From NCBI RefSeq assembly GCF_900095735.1, contig NZ_FNLO01000013.1, positions 1 through 64,000 of the forward strand: a DNA stretch of 64,000 nucleotides. Direction: 5' to 3'. Below, one piece after another: positions 17,527-26,268 of the stretch (position 1 is its first letter; each line of letters starts with the position of its first letter). The DNA is from Chitinasiproducens palmae (GTDB lineage: Bacteria; Pseudomonadota; Gammaproteobacteria; Burkholderiales; Burkholderiaceae). Position numbers and translations under genes: made by a program. The notes below the pieces were generated by a model. The model ran no database searches. It was given only the letters and a program-made list of their open reading frames with translations, and was not told where the DNA came from.

Positions 17527-18861
17527 ATGTCGACCTCCTCGAATCGTCAGATGAAACTCGCGGCCTATGTGATGGCCGGGCCTGTCTCCGGTCACCACGG
17601 CGGCTGGCGCTACCCGTCGGCCCAGCACGATATTCTCGACGTTCGCTTCTATCAGAACATTGGCCGCCTGCTCGAGGACGGCAAGTTCGACATGATGTTC
17701 GTACCGGACATCCAGGCGCTGCCGCGCCGGCTTGGCGACAGCCTCGCGAGCCAACTCACGCACGGCGCGCTCGGCGCACTGCGTCTCGACCCGATGCTCG
17801 TGCTCACCGCGATCGCCGCCAGCACGCAGCGCTTGGGCGTGGCCGCCACCATTTCGACGTCGTATTTCGCGCCGTTCCATATCGCGCGCTCGCTCGCCAC
17901 GCTCGATCATCTGAGCGCAGGACGCGCAGCGTGGAACATCGTGACGTCCTTCCAGGATGCGGAAGCGCGCAATTTTGGCCTGAAGGAACAGCTTTCGCGC
18001 GATGAGCGCTACGATCGGGCCGACGAGTTCGTCGAAGTCGCTTGCAAACTCTGGGACAGCTGGCACGACGACGCGCTGATGTGGGACCGCGCGACACCGC
18101 AGTTTGCCGATCCGTCCCGCGTCGCGCCGATCGATCATCACGGCCGGTGGTTCGACGTCGAGGGCCCGCTGAACGTCAGCCGGCCGCCGCAGGGCCGCCC
18201 GGTGTTCGTGCAAGCCGGCGCGTCGGAACGCGGCAAGGATTTCGCGGCGAAGTGGGCCGAGGTGATCTTCGTCACGCACTCGTCGCTGGCATCGGCGCAA
18301 GCGTTCTATCAGGACATCAAGGAGCGTGCGCGCAGCTTCGGGCGCGATCCGGACCAGGTGAACGTCCTGCTCGGCATGGTGCCGGTGGTCGGCGAAACCG
18401 AGTCGATCGCGAAGGACAAGCAGGCGCTGCTCGACGATCTGTGCGATCCGGAGGCCGGCCTTTCCACGCTGTCCTACCAGCTCGATGTCGATCTGTCGCC
18501 GTTCCCGCAGGACCAGGTCCTGCCGGATCTCGAGGTGGGCGGCGTGCAGGGACATTATCGCGAGGTCGCGGAGCTGACTCGCAAGCAGAACCTGTCACTG
18601 CGCGAGATTGGCAAGCGCTACGGTGTCGGCCCGTTGCGCGACTTCAATGGCACGGGCGGCGAGGTCGCCGGCCGCATGCAGGAGTGGTTCGACGCGCGCG
18701 CATGCGACGGCTTCATGGTGCAGATGCCCTATCTGCCGGGCGGCATCGAGGATTTCGTGCGCTTGGTGGTGCCGGAACTGCAAACGCGCAAGGTGTTCCG
18801 CGCCGACTACACCGGCACGACGCTGCGCGAACATCTCGGTCTCGACCGACCGGCGCACTGA
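17527..18861 (+). CDS. FMN-dependent monooxygenase, NtaA/SnaA/DszA family
   Basis: A 444-residue luciferase-fold monooxygenase, first gene of the rightward unit. Family hallmarks are YVMAGPVSGHHGGWRYP near the N-terminus, FDMMFVPDIQALP, ISTSYFAPFHIARSLATLDHLS, GRAAWNIVTSFQDAEARNFG and PPQGRPVFVQAGAS. It is a paralogue of the enzyme at 9096-10397 but clearly diverged. It is followed by a binding protein, ATPase, two permeases and a rhodanese, which suggests oxidation of an imported organosulfur compound. A start at 17491 would add 12 residues without similarity. Confidence 0.9.
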   Translation: MSTSSNRQMKLAAYVMAGPVSGHHGGWRYPSAQHDILDVRFYQNIGRLLEDGKFDMMFVPDIQALPRRLGDSLASQLTHGALGALRLDPMLVLTAIAASTQRLGVAATISTSYFAPFHIARSLATLDHLSAGRAAWNIVTSFQDAEARNFGLKEQLSRDERYDRADEFVEVACKLWDSWHDDALMWDRATPQFADPSRVAPIDHHGRWFDVEGPLNVSRPPQGRPVFVQAGASERGKDFAAKWAEVIFVTHSSLASAQAFYQDIKERARSFGRDPDQVNVLLGMVPVVGETESIAKDKQALLDDLCDPEAGLSTLSYQLDVDLSPFPQDQVLPDLEVGGVQGHYREVAELTRKQNLSLREIGKRYGVGPLRDFNGTGGEVAGRMQEWFDARACDGFMVQMPYLPGGIEDFVRLVVPELQTRKVFRADYTGTTLREHLGLDRPAH

Positions 18862-18904
18862 AGCGGCGGCATCTTTCATCTCAACAGACAGCACACGACA
18901 CGCC

Positions 18905-19942
18905 ATGACCATCAAACGGCTCAACGAAGACCGCCGCCGCTTTCTCAAGACCGGAGCCGCCGCCACCGCCGCGCTCTCGTTCCCGATGATCGCGCGCGCC
19001 GCGCCGCCGACGATCCGCTACGCCAGCGCCGGCGTGGTGGGTCCGGGTGAGCTCGAAACGGTCATTTTCAGCGACTGGTTCAAGGCGAACGTGCTCAAGC
19101 GGCACGGCAAGGAATACGTGATCGAGACGACCACCGCGCGCGGCACGCCCGGCGTGGCGACGCTGCTGGCGGCGGAACAGGCCGACCTCGGCACGCTCGC
19201 ATTCACCAGCTTCGCGACCGTCATCGCAACCGATGCGGTGCCCGGCGGCGTCAAGGCCATCGCCGAAATCCACCGCGACGCGGTGAAGGGCTATGCGTCC
19301 AACCCGTTCGTGGTGTTGAACGACAGCCCGATCCGACGCATCGAGGATCTGAAGGGCAAGTCCGTTGCCGTCAATGCATTCAACGGCAGCGTCGACATCA
19401 TCCTGCGCATCGCGTTGCAGCAGCACGGACTGGACCCGAAGAAGGATGTGCGCGTGGTCGAGATGCCGTTCGGCAACATCGGACCGGCGCTGCGCCAGAA
19501 GCGCATCGACTGCGGCGTGCTGGCGATGCCGTTCCAGGTGGACGAGGCGAAGCGCGGCGGGATCCGCACCGTGTTCGACGCGGTCGGTGTCGTGCCGCCC
19601 TACCCGGTGTTGTTCCAGAGTGCCCGCGCCAAGTTCCTGCAGGCGCAGCCGCAGGCCGTGCGCGCCTGGCTGGCCGACTACGTCGACGCGCAGCACTGGA
19701 TCTACAATCCGGCCAACCGCAGCAAGGTCGTCGAACTGACCGCGGACCTTGCCAAGACGCCAGCCAAGTCGCTCGACGAGTACTTCCTGACCAACAAGGA
19801 CTTCTATCGCGATCCGAACGCGACAATTTCGGCCGCGAGCATCCAGCCGCCGGTCGATGCGATGAGCCGACTCGGCCTGCTGCCGAAACCGGTATCGGTC
19901 GCGCCGTACGTCGACGCCTCGTACTTGCCGAAACGCGCATGA
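18905..19942 (+). CDS. ABC transporter substrate-binding protein with twin-arginine-type signal
   Basis: Periplasmic binding protein of 345 residues, SsuA/NMT1 class. The N-terminus carries a Tat-like DRRRFLKTGAAATAA motif with predicted cleavage near ARAAP. The mature part shows the ligand-binding layout of this class (GTPGVATLLAAEQADLG, SVAVNAFNGSVDIILRIAL, RQKRIDCGVLAMPFQ). The stop overlaps the ATPase start by four bases (ATGA). The ligand is likely an organosulfur or related organic anion, from context. Confidence 0.87.
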   Translation: MTIKRLNEDRRRFLKTGAAATAALSFPMIARAAPPTIRYASAGVVGPGELETVIFSDWFKANVLKRHGKEYVIETTTARGTPGVATLLAAEQADLGTLAFTSFATVIATDAVPGGVKAIAEIHRDAVKGYASNPFVVLNDSPIRRIEDLKGKSVAVNAFNGSVDIILRIALQQHGLDPKKDVRVVEMPFGNIGPALRQKRIDCGVLAMPFQVDEAKRGGIRTVFDAVGVVPPYPVLFQSARAKFLQAQPQAVRAWLADYVDAQHWIYNPANRSKVVELTADLAKTPAKSLDEYFLTNKDFYRDPNATISAASIQPPVDAMSRLGLLPKPVSVAPYVDASYLPKRA

Positions 19943-20787
19943 GCACGCTGCCTTCCCGCGCCGCGCAGGCCACCGGCGTCGCCGCCGGCGCCAGTGGCGC
20001 CGATGCAATCGCCGTTCGCGGCGTCAGCAAGTGGTTCGACAAGGAAGGCACGCGCACAACCGCGCTCGACGCAATCGATCTGCGCGTGGCGCCGGGCTCG
20101 CGCGTCGCGCTGGTCGGACCCTCCGGATGTGGCAAGAGCACGCTGCTGTATGTGGTGGGCGGCTTCGTGGCGCCCAGCGCGGGCGCGGCGTTCGCGTTCG
20201 ATAGGCCGATCACCGGGCCCGGTGTGGAACGCGGCATCGTATTCCAGGAATACGCGCTGTTCCCATGGCTCACGGTGGCCGACAACATCGCGTACGGACT
20301 CGCACGCAAGGGTGTGGCGAAGGCCGAGATCCAGCGGATCGTCGCTGCGTACATCGACCGGATGCACCTGCAAGGCTTCGAGCGGCACTACCCACGCAAC
20401 CTTTCCGGTGGCATGCGCCAGCGCGTGGCACTGGCCCGCACCTTCGCCACCGAACCCGCGATCCTGCTGCTCGACGAGCCGTTCGGCGCGCTGGACGCGC
20501 AGACGCGGGAATACATGCAGGATGCACTGCTCGAACTGTGGACCGCGTCCTCGAACACGCTGTTGCTGGTCACGCACGACATCGACGAGGCCGTCTATCT
20601 CTGCGATACCGTCTACGTCATGTCGCGCCGCCCGGGACGCATCGTGCGGCGCATCGACGTCGACCTCGACCGCAGCCAGGGGCGCGAGGCGATCGTGCTC
20701 TCCGAACGCTTCCGGACGCTGCGCAATGAGGTGTGGCTCGCCGTGCGCGAGCAGGTGCGCGGCGCGGACGATGGAGCCGACGCCTGA
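19939..20787 (+). CDS. ABC transporter ATP-binding protein, SsuB/TauB type
   Basis: ATPase of 282 residues with Walker A GPSGCGKSTLL, Q-loop VFQEYALFPWL, signature LSGGMRQRVALARTF, Walker B LLLDEPFGALD and switch VTHDIDEA. Start and stop overlap both neighbours (four bases and one base), a tightly coupled operon. An N-terminal extension of about 25 alanine- and glycine-rich residues precedes the ATPase domain. Confidence 0.93.
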   Translation: MSTLPSRAAQATGVAAGASGADAIAVRGVSKWFDKEGTRTTALDAIDLRVAPGSRVALVGPSGCGKSTLLYVVGGFVAPSAGAAFAFDRPITGPGVERGIVFQEYALFPWLTVADNIAYGLARKGVAKAEIQRIVAAYIDRMHLQGFERHYPRNLSGGMRQRVALARTFATEPAILLLDEPFGALDAQTREYMQDALLELWTASSNTLLLVTHDIDEAVYLCDTVYVMSRRPGRIVRRIDVDLDRSQGREAIVLSERFRTLRNEVWLAVREQVRGADDGADA

Positions 20788-21611
20788 TGGCTGCCGGGAT
20801 GCCCGCCGCCGTTCCGGGCCGCGCCATTGCGCGCCAGCGCGTGCTGCGCGAGTTCGTCGGACTGGCATCGGTCGTTGTGTTCCTGCTCGCGTGGCACGTG
20901 GCGACCCGCCTCGCCCTGTTCCCCGAGGGCTTCGTGCCAGCGCCCGGCGACGTATGGCGCGCCGGCCTGCATCTGGCCCGCAGCGGCGAGTTGTTCGGCA
21001 ATCTCTGGGCGACCGTCGTTTCGGCCGCGGTCGGCCTCGCCACCGGTAGCGCGGTCGGCTGCGTGCTCGGCATGGCAATGACGATGTGGCCACGCGTGGA
21101 ACTGCTGGTGTCGCCGCTCGTGCGCGGCACCTACGCATTGCCGAAGACCACCCTGATCCCGCTGCTGGTGCTGTGGTTCGGCGTCGGTGGCGCGACCAAC
21201 ATCGTGGTGGTCGCCGTGACCGCCATGCTGCCGCTGATCGCCTACACGGTGCGCGGCACCCACGAGGTCCCGCAGGTACTGGTGTGGAGCGCGCGCACGC
21301 TGGGCACGCCCGCCGCGCAGATTCTCTGGCGCGTGCTGCTGCCCGCCGCGCTGCCGCAGATCCTCGCCGGCCTTCGCGTGGCCCTCGGCCTGTCCGTGTT
21401 GGTCGCCGTGTCGTGCGAAATGATCGTTTCCAACCAGGGCATCGGCAAATTGATGCTGCAATACGGCGAGCAAGGCAGCTACGACTACCTCCTGGCGGGC
21501 CTGGTCGCGGCCACGCTGGTGGCGTGGTTGGCCGACATCGCGCTGCGCGCCCTTAGCAACCGCCTGTTGCGCTGGCACGAAGCGAGTCGCGCGGACAGTG
21601 CGCAAGCGTGA
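20787..21611 (+). CDS. ABC transporter permease (SsuC/TauC type)
   Basis: Inner-membrane permease of 274 residues. The EAA loop is around SARTLGTPAAQILWRVLLPAALPQIL, and SCEMIVSNQGIGKLMLQYG follows. The start codon overlaps the ATPase stop by one base. It is probably a partner of the second permease, which starts 10 bases after its stop. Confidence 0.9.
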   Translation: MAAGMPAAVPGRAIARQRVLREFVGLASVVVFLLAWHVATRLALFPEGFVPAPGDVWRAGLHLARSGELFGNLWATVVSAAVGLATGSAVGCVLGMAMTMWPRVELLVSPLVRGTYALPKTTLIPLLVLWFGVGGATNIVVVAVTAMLPLIAYTVRGTHEVPQVLVWSARTLGTPAAQILWRVLLPAALPQILAGLRVALGLSVLVAVSCEMIVSNQGIGKLMLQYGEQGSYDYLLAGLVAATLVAWLADIALRALSNRLLRWHEASRADSAQA

Positions 21612-21621
21612 GACGTTGACC

Positions 21622-22446
21622 ATGCCTACATTGGATCTCGATACCGCCTCGCGCCCGGCGCAGGAACGTGCGCACGTTTCCTGGCGCCATCGCCTTGCGC
21701 GCGCCGCGCGTCGCGCGTCGCTGAGCGCCCTGCCTGTCATCGGCGTGCTGTTGTTGTGGCAACTGGCGGTCTCGGCGGGATGGGTCCGCGCGATTTTCCT
21801 GCCGCCGTTGCCCGCAGTGTGGCACGCGCTCGTCGACATCGTCACCACGCCGCTGCTCGCCGACACGCTGGGCACCAGCGTGCTGCGCGCGCTGCTCGGC
21901 GTGGCGCTGGCCGCGGCGATCGGCGTGCCCGCCGGCTTCGCGTTGGCTGAATCGCGCTGGCTGCGCTGGTGGTGCGAGCCGTATGTAGCGTTTGGCTATC
22001 CGCTGCCAAAGATCGCATTGGTACCGGTGTTCACCGTGTGGTTCGGCGTCGCGGCGCTGTCGAAGGTGATGCTGGTGTTCGCGACGTGTCTCTTTCCGTT
22101 CATGCTCGCGGCGCAGTCGGGCGCGTCGCTCGTGCCGCAGAAGCTGCGCTGGGCCGCGCTCGCGCTCGGCACCCGGCCCCGTGACATGTTTCGCCGCGTG
22201 ATCCTGCCGGCCAGCGTGCCGTCGCTGATCACCGGCCTGCGGGTCGCGTTTCCGATCGGCCTGATCACCGTCTTCACCGCCGAGATGGTGTCCGGCGGCG
22301 GACTCGGCGAGGCGATCGTGCAGGCGCAGCGCTACTTCCAATCCGCGCAGGTGTACGCCTACGTGTTGCTGACGATGATCGTCGGCTATGCGGCGGACGT
22401 ACTGATCGCGTGGCTGCAACGCCGGCTGCCGTCGAGCGCCGGCTGA
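21622..22446 (+). CDS. ABC transporter permease (SsuC/TauC type)
   Basis: Second permease of the rightward importer, 274 residues with about six hydrophobic helices. The EAA loop lies at ALALGTRPRDMFRRVILPASVPSLI, with TAEMVSGGGLGEAIVQAQ after it. The two permeases differ in sequence, so the channel is a heterodimer. Confidence 0.9.
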   Translation: MPTLDLDTASRPAQERAHVSWRHRLARAARRASLSALPVIGVLLLWQLAVSAGWVRAIFLPPLPAVWHALVDIVTTPLLADTLGTSVLRALLGVALAAAIGVPAGFALAESRWLRWWCEPYVAFGYPLPKIALVPVFTVWFGVAALSKVMLVFATCLFPFMLAAQSGASLVPQKLRWAALALGTRPRDMFRRVILPASVPSLITGLRVAFPIGLITVFTAEMVSGGGLGEAIVQAQRYFQSAQVYAYVLLTMIVGYAADVLIAWLQRRLPSSAG

Positions 22447-22460
22447 ACCAGGAGTCTGCC

Positions 22461-23375
22461 GTGTCGGACCTCGCCCCGTCTCTTTCCCAAGCACCGGTCG
22501 GCCGCATCGAGCCGGGCTTCCTCGTCGACACCGACTGGCTCGCCGCCAACCTGGATCGGCCGGATCTGCGGTTGTTCGATTGCAGCGCGACGATGCACGT
22601 CGACCCGGTCATCCAGCAACGCGTGCATCCCGAGCGCGACGCGTTCGAGGCAGCGCACATTGCCGGCGCGCGCTTCATCGATATCGACGCGCAGCTCTCC
22701 GACCACGACCATCCGGTGCACTTGATGCTGCCGCCGCGCGAGGCGTTCGCCTCCGCGATGGCGGCGCTCGGCATTTCGAACGACAGCCTCGTCGTGATCT
22801 ACAGCACCGGCAACATCTGGTGGGCGACGCGGGTGTGGTGGATGCTGCGTGTCTACGGCTTCGACCACGCGCATATCCTGGACGGTGGCCTGCAGAAATG
22901 GCGGGCGGAAGGCCGGCCAGTGGCCACCGGGCCGTCGGCGCCGCCGGCGCCCGGGCATTTCACCGCGTCGGCGCCGCGCGCGCTGGTCGCCGACCGGCAG
23001 GCAGTCCTCGCTGCGATCGGCGACGCTGGCACCCGCATCGTGAACGCGTTGCGCCCGCCGCAGTACAGCGGCGCCGAAGCGCCCCGCAAGGGCCGGCCGG
23101 GACACATTGCAAGCAGCGTCAACGTTCCGGCTGCCTCGCTTCTGGACCCGGCGACCGGCTGTCTGCTGGACGACGCGGCGCTGCGGGCTGCCTTCGTCGA
23201 GGCAGGCGTTACGCCAGCGCAGCGCGTGGTCGCCTATTGCGGCGGCGGCGTCTCGGCGAGCCTTGTCGTGTTCGCGCTGACGAAACTCGCCCATCCCGAT
23301 GTCAGGCTCTACGACGCTTCGCTGGGCGAGTGGGCGTCCGACCCCACGTTGCCGATGCAGATCGAGCCCGCATGA
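22461..23375 (+). CDS. Two-domain sulfurtransferase (rhodanese / 3-mercaptopyruvate sulfurtransferase type)
   Basis: A 304-residue tandem rhodanese. The N-terminal domain lacks a catalytic cysteine (VVIYSTGNIWWATR), as usual. The C-terminal domain carries Cys260 in VAYCGGGVSAS. The loop has neither the CRKGVT of thiosulfate rhodanese nor the CGSGVT of MST, so sulfur donor preference is open. The start is GTG at 22461, supported by CCAGGAG upstream. It ends the monooxygenase-ABC unit, fitting detoxification or transfer of the released sulfur. Its 3' end overlaps the convergent flavoprotein gene by 67 bases. Confidence 0.9.
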   Translation: MSDLAPSLSQAPVGRIEPGFLVDTDWLAANLDRPDLRLFDCSATMHVDPVIQQRVHPERDAFEAAHIAGARFIDIDAQLSDHDHPVHLMLPPREAFASAMAALGISNDSLVVIYSTGNIWWATRVWWMLRVYGFDHAHILDGGLQKWRAEGRPVATGPSAPPAPGHFTASAPRALVADRQAVLAAIGDAGTRIVNALRPPQYSGAEAPRKGRPGHIASSVNVPAASLLDPATGCLLDDAALRAAFVEAGVTPAQRVVAYCGGGVSASLVVFALTKLAHPDVRLYDASLGEWASDPTLPMQIEPA

Positions 23376-24796
23376 GCGGCGGCCGGGCGCGAGAAGATCT
23401 TGCCCGGATTCAGGATGTCGTCGGGATCGAGGGCTCGCTTGATGGCCCGCATCATGTCGACGGCGCCCGCGCCGGTTTCCGCGTCGAGGAAGCGCATCTT
23501 GTGCAGACCGATCCCGTGCTCGCCGCTGCACGTGCCGCCGACGGCGATCGCGCGCTCGACCAGCGCCTCGTTGAGACGCTCGCAGCACGCGCGTTGCGCG
23601 TCGTCCCGCGGGTCGATCAGATAGTCGATGTGGAAATTGCCGTCGCCCACATGTCCGACCAGGAAATAGGGAATGCCGCTGCCGTTGGCGTCGTCGACCG
23701 CGTCCGCGACTGCCCGCGCCAGTTGCGAGACAGGCACGCAGACGTCGGTGGTGATGGCGCGGCAGCCGGGAATCGACTGGATGCCGGCGAAGTAGGCGTG
23801 ATGACGGGCCGTCCACAGGCGCGTGCGATCCTCCGGATGGGTCGCCCACTCGAATGCATTGCCGCCCTCCTCCCGCGCGATCTGCTCGACCGCCTCGGCC
23901 TGCTCGCGCACGCCGTCCGGGGAACCGTGGAATTCCATCAGCAGCATCGGCGACTCGCGCAGATCCGTATGCGAGTGCCGGTTGACGAGCCTGACGGTGT
24001 TGGCATCGAGCAGTTCGCAGCGCGCAATCGGCACGCCCAGTTGCGTGACCGCGATCGACGTGCGCACTGCCGCATCGAGCGTATCGAAATAGCAGATGGC
24101 GGCCGACACGGCTTCCGGCAGCGGATGAATGCGCAGCGTGATCTCGGTCACCACGCCCAACGTGCCTTCGGAGCCGATCATCAGCCGTGTCAGGTCGTAG
24201 CCGGCGCTGGACTTCTTCGCGCGCGTACCGGTGCGGATGACCTCGCCCGTGGCCGTGACCACTTCGAGCGCGAGCACGTTGTCGCGCATCGTGCCATAGC
24301 GCACCGCGGTCGTGCCGGACGCCCGAGTCGCGGTCATGCCGCCGATCGTCGCGTCGGCGCCCGGATCGACCGGAAAGAAGAAGCCGTCGCGCTTCAGTGC
24401 TTCGTTGAGTTGCAGCCGCCGCACACCGGCCTGCACGGTGACGGTCATGTCTTCCGGGTTGACCGAGAGGATGCAGTCCATGCGGCCGAGGTCAAGGCTG
24501 ATGCCCCCGTGCACCGCCAGTATCTGACCCTCGATCGACGAACCGGCGCCGAACGGAATCACCGGCGCGCGATGCCATGCGGCGCGGCGCACGGCCGTCA
24601 CGACATCCGCCGTGCTTTGCGCAAAGACGACTGCCGCCGGCGGCGGGACGATGAAGGAAGATTCGTCCTGGCCGTGCTGCTCACGGACCGCTGGCGCGGT
24701 CGAAAGCTGCGGCCCGAATGCCGCTCGCAGCTCGGCCAGCAGGGCATCCGATATGGGTCGCGACGCGACCTCGGGATGGTGATACGCGGCAGACAT
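23309..24796 (-). CDS. FAD-binding oxidoreductase, D-lactate dehydrogenase (cytochrome)-like
   Basis: A 495-residue flavoprotein of the VAO/PCMH fold with GlcD/Dld-type C-terminus. The PCMH FAD domain covers about residues 50-230 (PVIPFGAGSSIEGQ, PGADATIGGMTATRASGTTAVRYG, GSEGTLGVVTEITL). The C-terminal domain has the GHVGDGNFHI metal or substrate motif and CSGEHGIGLHK, and ends at DPDDILNPGKIF. About 20 extra residues follow, encoded antisense to the end of the rhodanese gene. It probably oxidises a D-2-hydroxy acid and reduces a cytochrome or quinone. Confidence 0.9.
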   Translation of the reverse strand: MSAAYHHPEVASRPISDALLAELRAAFGPQLSTAPAVREQHGQDESSFIVPPPAAVVFAQSTADVVTAVRRAAWHRAPVIPFGAGSSIEGQILAVHGGISLDLGRMDCILSVNPEDMTVTVQAGVRRLQLNEALKRDGFFFPVDPGADATIGGMTATRASGTTAVRYGTMRDNVLALEVVTATGEVIRTGTRAKKSSAGYDLTRLMIGSEGTLGVVTEITLRIHPLPEAVSAAICYFDTLDAAVRTSIAVTQLGVPIARCELLDANTVRLVNRHSHTDLRESPMLLMEFHGSPDGVREQAEAVEQIAREEGGNAFEWATHPEDRTRLWTARHHAYFAGIQSIPGCRAITTDVCVPVSQLARAVADAVDDANGSGIPYFLVGHVGDGNFHIDYLIDPRDDAQRACCERLNEALVERAIAVGGTCSGEHGIGLHKMRFLDAETGAGAVDMMRAIKRALDPDDILNPGKIFSRPAAAHAGSICIGNVGSDAHSPSEAS

Positions 24797-25063
24797 GGGA
24801 CCCGTGTGTAAAGCTGCGCATGGTGGGCACCGCCCACGCCCGCGTCAACGAAGCATTTGCGCGAAGCTTCCTCGGCTTTCGTATATCGACTCCGCGCCGG
24901 CGGCCGCGCTGCGATGGCGTCGTTGCGAAGCGCCGCGGTCGCCGTCGACGACGCCCGGCCTCCCGCCTCGGCGTGCTCGCACTGACCCCGCATCCGGGTC
25001 CGCACCGGACCAGCGGCGCGCGGCCGCAGGATCGCCCCCGCCATGCTCATTACACACGCCTCC

Positions 25064-26077
25064 ATGACTGACGCCCGCTTCGACATCGATACCCTTCGCC
25101 AGTGGCTGACCGCACTGCTGCAGGCCAGCGGCATGCGCGACGACGACGCCGCGCTGGGCGCTGGCACCCTGCTCCATGCGGACGCGCTCGGCATCGTCAC
25201 GCACGGACTCGCGCGCCTGCCCACCTACTGGTCGCAACTGCGGCGCGGCGTGTTGCGGCCCGACGCGCAGGTCAGCGGGCACGAGGCGGCAGGCTTGGTG
25301 CGGATCGACGCGAAGCGTGCGTTCGGGCCATTCGCGGGCGCGCGTGCGATGCAGATCGCGCAGGCTCATTTGTCCGCCACGCGAGCGTTCGTGCCGTTCG
25401 TGATCGAGGGCGCGGGCCACCTCGGCGCGCTCGCGACCCTCGTGGGCCCGGTCGCGCACAGCGGCAGGATCGCGCTGCTCATGCAGTCCACGCAACCGGT
25501 GATGGCGCCGGCAGGCTCGCATGGCGCCGCCATCGGCAACAATCCGATCGCGTTCGCGGCGCCGCGCGCGGACGGCCCGCCATTGCTGATCGACTTCGCG
25601 GCAAGCGTCACCGCGCTGAGCCGCGTACTCGATGCGCATCGGGAAAACCGGTCGATTCCAGCCGACTGGGCCATCGACGCGGCCGGCGTCCCGACCCATG
25701 ACACCGCCGCCGCGCTCGCCGGTGCATTGCTGCCGATGGCCGCGCACAAAGGCCTGGCGCTGGCCATGTTGGTGCAGGTGCTGGCGGGCGTGCTGACCGG
25801 CTCACGGCCCGACCTGTCAGAAAAAAGCGCGGCGCCGGGTTGCGGCGCGTTCGGTCTGGTGCTCGATCCGGCGAGCATTGCACCGGATTACGACAGCGAT
25901 ATGCAGATGTGGATCGACACGTATCGACGCTCGGCCGGCGCGGGCGCGCGCCTGCCCGGCGAGCGCGCCGCCGACGCGCTGCAACGGTCCGCCCGCGACG
26001 GCGTGGCCGTGCCGCCGGGGCTGCTGGCGCAATTGCGGGAAATCGGCCTCGACGCCGGCGTGCCGTTGCCCGGCTGA
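25064..26077 (+). CDS. Ldh family (type 2 malate/L-lactate dehydrogenase) oxidoreductase
   Basis: NAD(P)-dependent 2-oxo/2-hydroxy acid or cyclic imino acid reductase of 337 residues. The family signature HGLARLPTYW, with the conserved His, sits near residue 50. GSHGAAIGNNPIAFAAPR and KGLALAMLVQVLAGVL are also characteristic. I prefer the ATG giving MTDARFDID; an upstream ATG at 25043 adds seven residues. Members include malate, ureidoglycolate, sulfolactate and Pyr2C/Pip2C reductases, so the substrate cannot be read from sequence. It is divergent from the D-lactate-dehydrogenase-like gene, with a 267-base spacer. Confidence 0.87.
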   Translation: MTDARFDIDTLRQWLTALLQASGMRDDDAALGAGTLLHADALGIVTHGLARLPTYWSQLRRGVLRPDAQVSGHEAAGLVRIDAKRAFGPFAGARAMQIAQAHLSATRAFVPFVIEGAGHLGALATLVGPVAHSGRIALLMQSTQPVMAPAGSHGAAIGNNPIAFAAPRADGPPLLIDFAASVTALSRVLDAHRENRSIPADWAIDAAGVPTHDTAAALAGALLPMAAHKGLALAMLVQVLAGVLTGSRPDLSEKSAAPGCGAFGLVLDPASIAPDYDSDMQMWIDTYRRSAGAGARLPGERAADALQRSARDGVAVPPGLLAQLREIGLDAGVPLPG

Positions 26078-26268
26078 GCGCTGTTCCGCACTTACCATGC
26101 GCCGACGTTCCGCCGGCCTTCCGCCTGCACGGCGGCGCGCTGCGCGCCGCGCTGATCGGTTCTTGATCCGCGCTTGCACGCAGTGGCGGGCCGACATCCC
26201 AATATACTGTCGTGTCCAATGATTCCGCTCGCCTGCAGGCGGAACGAACAGAACAAAAGGAGACTTCG

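Noticed and set aside
22580-24811. 743-codon open frame on the plus strand
   Set aside because: It spans two real genes out of frame or antisense (rhodanese and flavoprotein); no conserved motif is present.
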